Source of the DNA: Typhlomys cinereus
Taxonomy: Eukaryota; Chordata; Mammalia; Rodentia; Platacanthomyidae
Reading direction: 5' to 3'
Assembly (NCBI GenBank): GCA_023101885.1
Contig: JALPQD010000138.1
Coordinates: 3,239,542-3,303,541, forward strand
DNA length: 64,000 nt
In this document: piece by piece, positions 12,001-22,092 of the stretch
Position numbering within the stretch: the stretch's first letter is position 1
Layout: every line of letters begins with the position of its first letter
Notes under the pieces: model-generated
Database searches by the model: none
What the model was told of the DNA's origin: nothing
The model's input: only the letters and a program-made list of their open reading frames with translations
Translations under genes and position numbers: made by a program

Positions 12001-12707
12001 TTCAGAATACTCTTCTATTGTGCTTTTTCTGATCGTTACATTGGCTTTACATGGGTGAGAGAGGCTTGTGAATGAACATGATTCTCTCTTTCTACTGGCT
12101 GTCAACCCTTGTTGTAAAACCATGGCTTTCAGGGACTGTGAGACTGAGTAAAGATTCAGGCTCTTCCCAGAGTACTGAGGAGGAGGAGGAGTTAGGATCA
12201 GTGCTCTACTCTTGTTCCTCTAAGCAGAATGCTGCTTACTGATATTATGAATGACTGTGAGCACACAGAGGACAACGGCTCCATTGTTTCTACTAATTAT
12301 GTTTCTACTTGAATAAAAGCTGCCATAGCTCTTTTTGAAAAATATGAACTTCTGACCTAGCTCCCACAGCAAAAAGGCAGCAAGCCAGGATCAGCTGGGT
12401 GACTTTGTAGTGCTGAGCTTAGTGCCAGTCTCTGCACCTGTGTGACCCTGCTTTATCTCCAGGGCTGTGAGTCTCAGGTAACTAGATGACGTGTTTCATC
12501 AAAGAACTTCAGCGAAGGGTCCTTGGTTAAATACTAAAGGAAGTTTACAATATCTAGCAACTACCATCTGAGGCTACCATGGTCTAGACAGTATGCAGCC
12601 ATAGTAGAGAAATTGACCTATGCACAGTGTTTACAGACTTGAGGCTTTTTGCTCTTTTAATTTGAGATATGACTGCAGTCATTAAATTTGTGGGTTTTTA
12701 TTTTCTG
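12001..12707. other. Unique sequence
   Basis: No repeat or gene is recognised. A short GAGGAG run lies near 12178. No open frame of note. Confidence 0.4.
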
Positions 12708-12815
12708 ATGGTAAGTTTATCTTAATAAATATGTATTTTATATTAATATATAGTATTATTATAAAGATATGTTAATATAATATATTAATAATATATACTT
12801 ATTAAGATAAGCCTT
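12708..12815. repeat. AT-rich imperfect palindrome
   Basis: The left arm (TTATCTTAATAAATATGTAT region) is matched by the inverted right arm ending ATACTTATTAAGATAAGCC. Pairing extends, with mismatches, over roughly 40-45 bp each side around an AT-only centre. This could be a hairpin-forming AT palindrome or a MITE-like relic; no transposon terminal repeat is certain. Confidence 0.7.
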
Positions 12816-12859
12816 TATGTTTCACATAAGAATACAGTCTCAGAAATTAAATGAATGGA

Positions 12860-13055
12860 GTTCAAGTTCAATTGGGAAACTATACAAGTTTCTTAACACC
12901 TCTGAGTCTCCAGTTTAAGAAAGATGAGTGGAAATATCTACTGTGTATGGGCTTATATGGATTGAGGCAATAGCTGAGGTCAAAATGTTCAACAGAGCAT
13001 ATGGCTCCTAGCTGGCACTTGATAAATGCTGACAGCAGATTATTCTGACATGAGT
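12860..13055 (+). mobile_element. MIR fragment
   Basis: MIR order is visible: GAGTTCAAGTTCAATTGGG, AAGTTTCTTAACACCTCTGAG, CAGTTTAAGAAAGATGAG, GATTGAGGCAATAGC and CTAGCTGGCACTTGATAAATG. Confidence 0.75.
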
Positions 13056-14641
13056 CCTGTCATCACCTTGTGTGGCCTTTGCTATCCATGTGGACACCCA
13101 CCTCCTCTTCCCAGGCTCTTGGGCACTTCCATTCTAGTGACAGCAGCTTCGTGTCCACTTGATGAACTTTGTTGTCACTAGAGACTCGGTCAGCTCTGGA
13201 CAATCTGGTTTTCTCTAGTGTCTGTGTTAGTCAGGAAACACTTCCCCCTCCAGAGACGCGCTCAGTGCCTCAGTGCAGAATACATTTCATTCTCCATCTC
13301 TTAAAATCCAGAGCGATGCTCTGGGGGCAGGTTTCAGACACCAGTATTTTTTGGGAGCTTCCTGCTGCTTTGTGATTCTACCATCTTCAACATGTGGAAT
13401 CCAAGATAGCCAAAGAAAGGATCACATGGTAAGTAATTAATAATTAAACCTAGAAATGGTGCTTGGCATGTTCACAGACAGAAATGCAACCAGCCAGAAC
13501 TCAGATATGTGTTCACAATAAAGTCAGAAGAAAATATTGTATCTGTAGTCTGGAAGACACTATAACTCTGTTTAGTGAACAACCAAGGGCTCCCTTAGGC
13601 AGTCCTTTTTACAAGCAAAGCATGTGTCTTCTAGGTTCCACCAGGAAACACATTGAGAATAAATGTTTCTTTAATATCTTGCTGTTTACTATCATAGCTA
13701 GCAACTTCTAACAATTTATTTGGGTATATCCACTGGTCTGTCTTGTTTTACTCATTCGAGCAAATGGATACAATCTATTGTACCAAGATACTGAGTTCAT
13801 ATTTCTGTTAGTCCACAAATATTTGCCCTCAGTTCATACATAATTGTTTTCATTTACAATGATATTTCTCTTTCCTGAATCTTACAAGGTCAGAACTCTT
13901 TATCACTAATCTCTATTAGTTTTCTTTTTACAAAATAATTACCAAATTCTATTTTGTTTAAGCATAAACAAAAACATTGTTTAGGCATCTCCACTGGAGT
14001 TTAACTTTGCTATTTATCTAATGATATGTCCTGAGATATGACCATAGCTGTAGAATGGGCAGGAGACACAGGTACAGTTGAAATAGGGAAGGATCAGGTC
14101 CTTTCTAGGGCATTGCAGTCTATACTGGAAGAAAGTAACAGATGAGGCGAGAAGGTCTGCAGAGAAGGACACGCTTGGGGAAATGGAATGCTTAGGGAAC
14201 ACTAAATCATCTTTGATGGCCAAGTTTCAGAGCATTCCACTGGACCATGGGGCGCCCAGAGAGTGAGTCAGTGAAACATTTAATCTGATATGTCTGTAGG
14301 AGTGTTTCCAGATGAGATTGAAATCTAAATGGACGGGTTCAGTACACATGGTGTCCTCCCCAATGTGGTAGACGCCAATCAGAGGGCTGAAGGCCAATGG
14401 GGAGAGAATATGCTCCATCTCTCGTCAAGCAAGATGGGGAATGGCTGCAGGGGGCTGGGGGAGGGGGCAAGTTCCTCTTTGTACATTCTCCATGTTGCTT
14501 CTTTTGCTTCTGAGATTCTTACCCCCTTGAGGTCTCAAGGTTCATTAATCTAATCTCAGCTGGGGGCAAAGATAGAGGCTATAAATGCAGGTTAAAATCT
14601 AAAAAATAATATCACCAGCTCCTCAGAACAGACTGCAGGGG
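13056..14641. other. Unique sequence
   Basis: No interspersed repeat or gene is recognised. Frames of 60-82 codons occur on both strands (for example 13463-13711) without recognisable domains. The patch at 14420-14470 is G-rich. Confidence 0.4.
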
Positions 14642-14655
14642 TCATATATAATTTT

Positions 14656-14691
14656 ACTTTATTTAATTTTTTAAAAATTTTATTTATTTAA

Positions 14692-14728
<37 letters not shown>

Positions 14729-14979
14729 TCAGAAGGCACTGTGTGTCCCTGTGGAGAACAAGGTTGACTTCAGGAATCATCCTTTTGTCCTGGATTGCTT
14801 CTGCCTCTTTTTTGCTCTCCTCTGGGATTTCCCAGACTCCGCCCACTAGGGTGGAAAGTACATGCTGCCACCCAAATTTCCCTTTCTGCCTAGCGTTTTT
14901 TATGTGGGACCTGGGATCAGAACTCAGGACCTTCTGTGTGAGACCCAGAGTCTTAACCCCTGAGTCAGATTTTCAACCC
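14656..14979 (-). mobile_element. Dip-like SINE, minus strand, with target-site duplications
   Basis: The tRNA-like head is at the right end (antisense of GGTTAAGACTCTGGGTCTC, with box-B-like sequence GGTCCTGAGTTCTGATCCC inverted). The body shares the GGAATCATCC and CCCAGACTCCGCCCACTAGG blocks with related copies. The tail contains (GT)n at 14695-14727 and poly(T) toward the left. It is flanked by a 14-bp direct repeat TCATATATAATTTT at 14642-14655 and 14980-14993. The 128-codon frame across it is a SINE shadow. Confidence 0.88.
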
Positions 14980-15099
14980 TCATATATAATTTTTGACCAT
15001 CTAAGAAAACTCAGAGTCCTGATGTGGAAACTTTGTTCTTATTTAAAATTGTCAAACAATCCATCTGTGAAGAATTTTTAATATATCTGATAACCATTT

Positions 15100-15850
15100 A
15101 TATGACATTTTTAAGAGTCTCTTTGGGTCCTCGGCTTTCTTCAAGTAGGATCTAGACAGGATTCTTTGTTTTGGTGTCAGGGAGCAGTCCAAAGTTCTTA
15201 CATATTTTGCTATGGGCCCCTAACCCAGCGCGTGGTTTGCAAAGATCTCTTCTCATTCCACAAGTTGTCTCTTTATCCTTTTAGTTGTTTTCTTGACTGT
15301 GCAGAGCTTGTCTGCTTGGCATGATCTCATTTGCCTGCTTTTGCCATATCACTGTGCTTTATTCTAAGACCTCCACATCCTAGATGCAAGGTATTAATCC
15401 ATCTTACATGGCTCCTCTATAAAAGGTGAGATGGGGGTTCATTTTCATGCTTTTGAATATGTGTATCCAATTTTCCCACTCCCACTTATTAAATAGAGGA
15501 CTCCTTCCTTAAGGAGTTTCTTCCACCCTATCAAACTCAGCTGTCGGCATGTGGGTTTGCTTCTGGGTTGTCTGTCCTATTCCATTAGTGGATGCTGGTA
15601 CCCAGCCACCTTGATGACTGTAACTTTGAAATATATCTTCTTGAAATCTGGTATTCTGATATTCTAGCGTTGCTTCTTTCCGTCAAGATTGTTTTGGCTA
15701 TTTGTGTTCTTTATAAATTTTAGGTTTGTTTTTCTGTTTCTGAGGGCAACTTGGGAATTTTGATAGCGATTGAATTGAATCGTGTGGACACTGTTGCAAT
15801 GTTAATTCTGTGGGAACTACTTTGAATTTTTTTCTCTATGTGACTTTTAG
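15100..15850 (-). mobile_element. L1 ORF2 region, minus strand
   Basis: The antisense of an L1 ORF2 3' part can be followed continuously: GCAAAGATCTCTTCTCATTC, TTGTCTCTTTATCC, the TGGGGGTTCATTTTCATGC block, ATATGTGTATCCAATTTTCCC, a GGTTTGCTTCTGGGTTGTC block, GATTGTTTTGGCTATTTG and TTTTGATAGCGATTGAATTG. All frames are broken, so it is an inactive fragment. Confidence 0.85.
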
Positions 15851-16610
15851 GATGTCAATCATGAGCAGTGCAGCCTCCCCCGGTTCATCTCCACCAATCA
15901 CAGCAATCCTGGGCGGAGTCCTCCCTGTGCCACAGATTCTCACAAGGGGCCATGTGAGTAACAGGGCTTCTAGGTGTTTCCACGGAGCCCTTGCAGCCTT
16001 CAGCAAAAGTAGCAGCATTTGTCATTTGCCTTGAAAACCCACCAGTGACACTCTCTACCTAAACTCACCCTCACTGTCCCACTCCTACCTGGAGAGTACT
16101 AACATCTCACCATCTTTACTGGGCTCCTTGGCTTTGCTATTTTTCAAGCCCTATTTTCATTGTTGCTTCTCACTTCATTTCTGAAAGGTATCTGGAGAGG
16201 GTACAGTTATCTTTACTGCAAAGGCAAAAAGCATTGTGCATGGAGGATAATTCCATTCCCCATGGTCACGGTCAATAAGTTATGAAATCAGAAAATCAAC
16301 TGCTGTTTCAGCTTTCCAGATGCCCGAGGAGTTATGATGCTAGGCAAGAATGACAATCTGTGAATATTGTTGTCACTCTTGTATAATGTAACCTTTGGAG
16401 ACTAGAAAGGCTTGGGAGATTATCTGTCTCACTGTTAACCACGAAGAGACAAAGACCACTGAGAAAGAACACTGAGAAAGAGTGTAGCAGGTACCCAGAG
16501 CCCAGGGTCGCTGCCTCTCAGTCCTGTGCTCTGAGCCTCACATGTCACTTCTGTTTTGGAGCCTTTTGTTTGAGAATTTACTGTCTTTTTTTTTTTATCT
16601 TGGAAAATTC
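15851..16610. other. Unique sequence, slightly GC-rich at the start
   Basis: Positions 15860-16020 are richer in GC and keep a few CpGs (CCCCCGGTT, GGGCGGAG). Frames of 74 codons (plus) and 60 codons (minus) overlap there. No domain or splice structure is evident. A T-run occurs at 16588-16598. Confidence 0.4.
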
Positions 16611-17188
16611 AGTGGTCCTTCTTTTTTTTATTTATAGTGTATTTTTTCCACTCACACAAACTTGATAGGTATCCCATTCCCCTCCCTCCCTCCATCCCTC
16701 CCTGGATCTCCTTGTTTCCTCCCTCCTTTTCCCCTTCTTTCTCCCAGTGCCACCCCCCCCACCACCCCATTCCTGGAGCATCCTTTACTGTGCATGTCAA
16801 ACTTCCCTCTGGGTCCTCCCCTCTGATGAGGTGTAAGGACTCAGTAGCATTGCCTAGAGCTCTTTCTTGTGTTCCTCTTTGGTATAGGAACCTATTGTGG
16901 CTGTTAATCCTTTGCCTCTGAGGATCCTAGTGCCTGTGATCCATGCTAGACTTTGGGGGGGTCAATGATATGTTGGTCATTGCACAGGTCATGCAAGTCC
17001 TATTATGATTACTTCGACCCTAACTTGTATGTAGTATCTTGCATGTCATTGCTCCTTCCCATCTTAGGCTCTTACAATCTTATCGCCTGCTCTTCCGCAA
17101 ATTTCCCTGAGCTTTAGGATGGGGAGAGATTAGGCTGGCCTGGTTCCTGGTAATTAATGTAGGGTCTCTGATGTTCTGAATTATGGTC
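16611..17188 (-). mobile_element. L1 3' end, minus strand (3' part of an inverted L1)
   Basis: This is the antisense of a rodent L1 3' UTR end. The A-tail (as T) is at the left, then CACAAACTTGATAGGTATCCC, the pyrimidine-rich form of the G-rich tract, and a TGGGGGGGTCAATGATATG block. It aligns with the uninterrupted copy at 46175-46948. It stops at GTTCTGAATTATGGTC and is followed by L1 sequence in the opposite orientation. Confidence 0.88.
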
Positions 17189-17199
17189 TTTTTTTTTTT

Positions 17200-18173
17200 C
17201 AACCCAAATGCCCAACAGTTGACGAGTGGATAAAGAAAATGTAGTACATTTACACAATGGAATACTACTCAGCCATCAAAAACAATGAATTAATGAAACG
17301 TGCCGGGAAATGGATGGAATTAGAAAAAATTATATTGGGGCTGGAGATGTGGCTCAGGGGTTAAGCCTCTGCCTTGCAGGCAGAAGGTCCTGAGTTCGGA
17401 TCTTAGACCCCTCACATAAAAGCCGGGGGGAAGCAGGGGCAGCCTGCGTTTCTAGTCCTGGTAGGGTGGAGGCTGTGAATCCTGGGACAGAGTAAACAAA
17501 GAGGAGGTGGAGGCGGTCCATGGTGGTTCCCAAATTTGCCCATGGTTCTACACGCACACACACACATACATATGTACACCACACACATACATACACACAC
17601 GTGCACACACGCACAATTGAATAAATAATATAATAATAATAAATTAAAAAATTATATTGAGCGAAGTATCCCAGACACAGAAAATTAAGCTCCATATGTA
17701 CTGCCTAATAGGTGGATCCTAGTACCAAGCCCACTTAGTGACACACTCAAAGATAAATCTCTGTAATACCTACAGTAATTACAAAGATTATAAACAGGAG
17801 GGAAGGAGAAGGAGGGCCCCACCAGAAACAAGGAGAGAGGGGACATGCTACAGCAGAGAAAATAAGCAACTATTAAGTACTGCAAGTAAGTAATAAGACA
17901 TCTGGGTAAGCTCACAGACTTTCCTTCCCTGTCACTTGCAACTGATGGGGTTTGATCTCACCAGACAGGGAAGGCATAGAGTCTGACAGATAGAAGGTAA
18001 CCATCCTGCAAATGGGAGACTGACCCCCCCCCCTTACCTCCTATTTTTATTCCATCTACCTCTGAATCTCCTCTTATAATAAGACTCTATTTTAACAGCC
18101 TTTTATCTGTGGCTAGGAGGTGACATCCAATACCCATTGGGATGGAGCCAAGGGTGGTGCAGGAATAGCAAAA
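17200..18173 (+). mobile_element. Inverted 5' segment of the same L1 (ORF2 end and 3' UTR)
   Basis: L1 sequence in plus orientation starts at CAACCCAAATGCCCAACAG (end of ORF2: ACAATGGAATACTACTCAGC). It continues through a GGAGGGAAGGAGAAGGAGGG tract to GCAGGAATAGCAAAAG. The part after 17950 is the reverse complement of 46740-46945. It has no L1 3' terminus of its own. Its downstream break lies, in L1 coordinates, next to the start of the minus piece, as twin priming predicts. A SINE is nested in it at 17338-17645. Confidence 0.82.
17338..17645 (+). mobile_element. Young Dip-like SINE nested in L1, with TSDs
   Basis: The head GGGCTGGAGATGTGGCTCAG and GGTTAAG carries the box A region, with box B around GGTCCTGAGTTCGGATC. 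A CpG-containing body (AGGAGGTGGAGGCGGTCCAT) follows, then a (CA)n tail at about 17552-17612 and an AT-rich 3' end. The 14-bp direct repeat AAAAAATTATATTG flanks it at 17324-17337 and 17646-17659. The L1 text resumes exactly after the second repeat, so the order of events is clear. Confidence 0.93.
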
Positions 18174-18295
18174 GGTTCCAGAGGGAAGGTATAGTCTCTC
18201 AAAGCAGAGGCGGCATGGCTGGCTGGCCAAAGGTGGAGGAGGCTAGGTCACCACAGACATTTTGGAAGCTGTGAGCTGCAGACTGCTTGCTGCAA
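18174..18295 (-). mobile_element. Partial MaLR LTR, minus strand
   Basis: It is the reverse complement of the R region and adjoining U3 of the LTR at 49876-50177: GGTTCCAGAGGGAAGG, CTCTCAAAGCAGAGG, CATGGCTGGCTGGCCAAAGG, TTTTGGAAGCTGTGAGCTGC. The U5 side is missing at its junction with the L1, so the LTR is truncated. Confidence 0.8.
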
Positions 18296-19099
18296 AAGCA
18301 GACTTATCCTTTACTGTCTTTTAACCAGAGAAAGTAGTCAGGTTTATAAGAAGAAACTCCTGAGTTTGAAGCCTTTCAATTTAAAGCCATGGGGAAGAGA
18401 TCATTAGATTGAAATGGCAGCATTTAAAAATACCAATGTGCAGCAAAGCCCCCACACACATTCATTTTTTCCCCAATGTGTTTATGAACAGAATTAATCA
18501 TGAACAGTTTCCCTGTGGCAACCCACTGGGCTGGAGTTGGAGCGAAACATTTCATGTGGTGAGAATCCACTCAAATATTCAAATGGAGGCTAAAAATATG
18601 TTTCCAAATTGCATACAATATTTGTTTTATGAAAATCACAAATTTGATCATTTTGTGAGTTCCTGGGGGCACTCGCCTGGCAACCCAGGGAGAGAAAGCA
18701 CCATCTGGAGCACAGTTTATGAAAATGAGCCATCTCTCCACCAGGGATTCATGATGTCTGTCGGGGGTCAGTATTCACTGGCCTGATGGACTTATTTCTG
18801 TTTTAAACTGTGTGACCCTCTTCCTTCCATTGCTCTCGGAATCCGCCGTTGCCTTGGAGAATAAACACTTTGCTTTTGGATTTCTGACCCTGTGAAGGGG
18901 CTAGAAGGCTGAGGAACTTATTTTTCTGACTAGGTTTAATCCACAGAAAACCCCACTGGGGATTGGCATGATGGTCAGCTTCTGGCATTCTTGCTTCACC
19001 TGGCAATCATGGTGTATCCAAAAGCTCCCAAAACTACTTATAGATTGTAAGTGGTCACCAAGGATTGAAGGGAAAGAGAAAGGATCTATGGCTCTTTCT
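18296..19099. other. Unique sequence with a candidate conserved element
   Basis: No repeat is recognised. Positions 18400-18800 contain homeobox/POU-like AT motifs (CAATATTTGTTTTATGAAAA, GAATTAATCATGAAC) among GC-balanced blocks. A 125-codon plus frame (18409-18786) shows no known domain. The texture resembles vertebrate conserved non-coding elements, but that is only a visual impression. Confidence 0.35.
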
Positions 19100-19255
19100 T
19101 CCAAATGTCACTAAGTTCTTCAAACAGTCATGAGGGTGTAAGTAGTTTTCCCTGTTTTACAAATAGGAAGATAGTGGTTTACAGAAGCTAAGTGGTTTAT
19201 ATCAGGTCAGAAGGCTAAATGCAAGACACAAGCAGGTTATGTTCCAAGGCTTTTG
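19100..19255 (-). mobile_element. MIR fragment, minus strand
   Basis: The antisense MIR core is visible: CCCTGTTTTACAAATAGGAAG, TTTACAGAAGCTAAGTGG and ATATCAGGTCAGAAGGCTAA, equivalent to the classic MIR block around the CTCAGTTTCC motif. Confidence 0.75.
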
Positions 19256-19839
19256 CATCAATGCAGGCTAATATTTTCACTGTGAATGTGTCCTGCTGTG
19301 TCTTTTCTACTAATCATATATTATAGGAATCAACCAAGAAGGGCAACCAAAGTCAGGAGACCCAAGGAACATGTAGCAGACCCTGTTCCAGAGTCTAAGG
19401 CTTTAGTGCCAATCCTGATAACTACTGACCCCTGGCATGTGGACAAGAAACGGGAGGAGGAAGGTCCTGGCTGCTCCTCGCATCTGAAACCAGCTCCAGG
19501 CTTACCCTCAAGACTAGTGGTGAGCTCATTTCTCACTGGTCTGCAGCACCCCAACTCTGTCTCCGGTCTCCTCATTTCCTGCTGCTGGAGTCCTGCTTCC
19601 AGCTTTGCATACATCTCATTGGGCCTTCCTTCAAGGTCTAGCTCTGGAAGCTCCCTTTGGAGAAACATTTCTCCTACTTTCTCAGCCCTCCCGTCATGGC
19701 TAAGAGCAGTCTAGCGTGAGATGACTTCTCTAGACAGCATCCATGCATGACCAAGAAACAAACTGAATATATGACGTAGCATTACTCACCACCCTCCAAC
19801 GGTAAGCCGTGCCTCACCCCCCCCAGGCTCATCTTGTCG
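19256..19839. other. Unique or unclassified sequence
   Basis: A 142-codon plus frame (19286-19714) and a 112-codon minus frame (19330-19668) overlap, with no recognisable domain. The second half (GGGCCTTCCTTCAAGGTCTAG) has an L2-like flavour, possibly the upstream part of the L2 that follows. Confidence 0.35.
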
Positions 19840-20210
19840 GGCTGGACGCATATAGGTCTCTTCCCTGTCAGTACACCAAGTCTGTTCCTGTGTTGGAGCC
19901 TTCACACCGTGTTTTCTTCCTCTAGATTCTTCCACCATGAATCTTCCCATACCAGAACTTCTGTATCTTTCACACCTTGGCTCAGATTTCCCCTCTTGAC
20001 CAAGTTTTCCCACAAAACTAAATGTGCACCGAAAGCTATTATAATCACTGTTCTTTTTCTTTGCGACGCCTTCATGACCTACGGTGGATCTAACCTTCTC
20101 CATTGGTTTGTTCTTGTTGGATGTGGGCGCCAGAAAAGCTGCGACCTTGTCTGACTGTTACCACAGACTCCTCAGGGCCTGGCATTATCCCTGGCTCAGG
20201 AATGATTTCC
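19840..20210 (+). mobile_element. L2 3' region, plus strand
   Basis: The sequence follows the L2 3' layout: CACACCTTGGCTCAGATTTC, CCTCTTGACCAAGTTTTCCC, then a CTGCGACCTTGTCTGACTG block and TCAGGGCCTGGCATTATCCC near the end. Diverged, as expected of an ancient element. The frames of about 105 codons on both strands are incidental. Confidence 0.65.
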
Positions 20211-20374
20211 TCAGGGATGAAGGAAGCCCGGAGGAGAGGGGTGGGATAGAAGAGCAGGAAGTGAGAGAGTCCTTTTAGATGATAAAACCCTTCGAGTTCT
20301 TAGAACATCCTGAGAAATAAATACTGAAACTCCATTTACAGAGAAGCTGCTGACACCGAGTGCTCTTCAAGTGC

Positions 20375-20582
20375 TTTTTTTTTTCTTCAATGTCTTATTT
20401 ATTTGTGAAATGTAGGAAGAAAGAGAGACAGAAAGAGCAAACACCAGTATGCATGCTTGTGTGTGGTGGCTGGAAGATAACTTTCAGAACTTAGTTCTCT
20501 CCTCCCACTGGGCTCCAGGGGTCATGGGAAGTAGGGTCGCCAGGTTTGTGCACAAGCACCTTTGTGAACTGAGCCATTCACT
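20375..20582 (-). mobile_element. tRNA-derived SINE (B2/B3-like), minus strand
   Basis: An inverted tRNA-like head at the right (GTCGCCAGGTTTGTGCACAAG, CACCTTTGTGAACTGAGCCA) is preceded by body sequence and a T-rich left end (TTTTTTTTTTC). The head resembles B3-type SINEs, but the body is diverged. Confidence 0.65.
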
Positions 20583-21017
20583 ACCCTATGGACTTTGTTT
20601 CTATACAGAATTAATTGACAAACAAAAGACTAAGGCACAGAATGAGTTAAGGGTCAGGACATGGACTCAAGTAATATGGCCAGAGCCTCTACTCTCTACT
20701 GGACACGAAGACAGCTGATTTCAAGAAATTAAGTCCTGTGTATCAGCGATGTCTCAGAGTTTGCGCCCCTTGAAATGCTGGGTGCTAGACCTTGGCAATC
20801 TTTGCTGTCCCACAAAGCATCCCACAGAGGACAGGAGAGTGTGAAGAAGGCAAGGAAGGCCTGGCTGACCATCACCCTGTTCCCACTGCCCCTTGGCATC
20901 GACTCTCTGCCCTTCTACACACTGTTTGGCACCTTGTAGAGATTACGCCACAGAACACCCTCAACCTCTTCCTGTTCCCTGATGGGTGAAGGGAAGTCAT
21001 TTTATGCCCAATTCCCC
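20583..21017. other. Unique sequence
   Basis: No repeat or gene is recognised; a 65-codon frame has no known domain. Confidence 0.4.
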
Positions 21018-21454
21018 TGTCATAGTTGGATACAGGTGTCAACCTGATAGTTGAGGTTCTGAACTTTGGGTGCAGTTGTGAGAGCAGCTGTGAGAGCAAA
21101 CCCTGAGCAAGCCTGGAGGAGGCTCTCTATTGATGGGGGAGGGCCCAGTCCATTGTGGGTAGTAGCAGTCCCTGGCAGGTGAATAAGATGGAGGGAACTG
21201 ATTGAGAAAGTCCGTATCCTTTGGTACACTTGGCCAGACATACTGGTTTAGCAAGTAAGGATTGTGCCTTTCTCGGCATTTATGTCAGTATGGTGAGGCC
21301 GGTTTCCTCAGCCGTTGATGTTAGTGTGAGCTCTCCTGCAGAGCTGGACAAGGAACTATAACTGGACTATCTTAAAAGAGAAATAAAACTCTTTATTCCC
21401 TTATAAGCTGTTTGGTGGGGCATTTATCAGCACCCATACAGAGTAACTGCCACA
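21018..21454 (+). mobile_element. ERVL-class solo LTR, plus strand
   Basis: It begins TGTCATAGTTGGATACAGGT, continues with GTCAACCTGATAG, and carries a GAAATAAAACTCTTTATTCCC polyadenylation region. It ends near ATACAGAGTAACTGCCACA, a typical ERVL/MaLR LTR layout. It is related to the LTR at 37020-37395 (shared TGAGCTCTCCTGC and GCTGGACAAGGAACTATAAC-like blocks). Confidence 0.72.
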
Positions 21455-21685
21455 TCCCCTCTGGGGAGGTCAAAGGACATGCCTTCAAAGGGCAGTCCTC
21501 TCCTTACAGGAATTCTGGGCCCTTCAGCCAGCTGGGCCAAATTTAATTAATAGCACCGCTCTAATTAGCCTCAGATCTCTGCACTAGCTCCTCTCTGGTA
21601 GCTCCCCCAATGCAAATCATCCCTGTGTTCAGAGCTTCTCAAATGATTCCATGTGAGAGCCGTTACGTGTCCTGCCAGAACTCCA

Positions 21686-22092
21686 GTTTGCAAAGCATAC
21701 TCGCACACGTTTGTAAAGCATACTCACACACATTTACAGAGTATACTCACCACGTGTTTGCAAAGCATTCTCACACGTGTTTGCAAAACATATTCACACA
21801 CGTTTGCAAAGCACACTCACACACATGTTCACAAAGCATACTCACACACGTGCTTGCAAAGCACACTCACACACACGTTTGCAAAGCATACTCATATGCA
21901 TGTGCTTGCAAAGCATTCTCACACACACGTTTGCAAAGCATATTCACACACACGTTTGCAAAGCACACTCACACACATGTTCACAAAGTATATACACATG
22001 TTTGCAAAGCATACTCACACACGAGTTTGTGAAGCATAGTCACATATATGTTTGCAAAGCATACTCACACACATGTGTTTGTAAAGCACCCG
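21686..22092 (+). repeat. Minisatellite, about 16-17 units of 21-28 bp
   Basis: The unit is close to GTTTGCAAAGCATACTCACACAC, varied by CA/TG slippage at its end. I count 16 units plus a partial last one (GTAAAGCACCCGG). A higher-order period of about 148 bp shows: the run of four units from 21758 is echoed in order from 21906. All three plus frames stay open (140, 128 and 121 codons) only because the unit lacks stops. This is not a CRISPR: there are no unique spacers. Confidence 0.93.

Noticed and set aside
16637..16921. 94-codon Pro/Ser-rich frame
   Set aside because: It is the inverted G-rich tract and 3' UTR of an L1.
18409..18786. 125-codon protein-coding gene
   Set aside because: No recognisable domain, promoter or splice context; a conserved non-coding element is the likelier reading, itself unproven.
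19286..20154. Frames of 105-142 codons as a multi-exon gene
   Set aside because: Overlapping frames on both strands within an L2-derived zone; no splice structure and no family match.
21686..22092. CRISPR array
   Set aside because: Units are contiguous and variable with no unique spacers, and the genome is mammalian.
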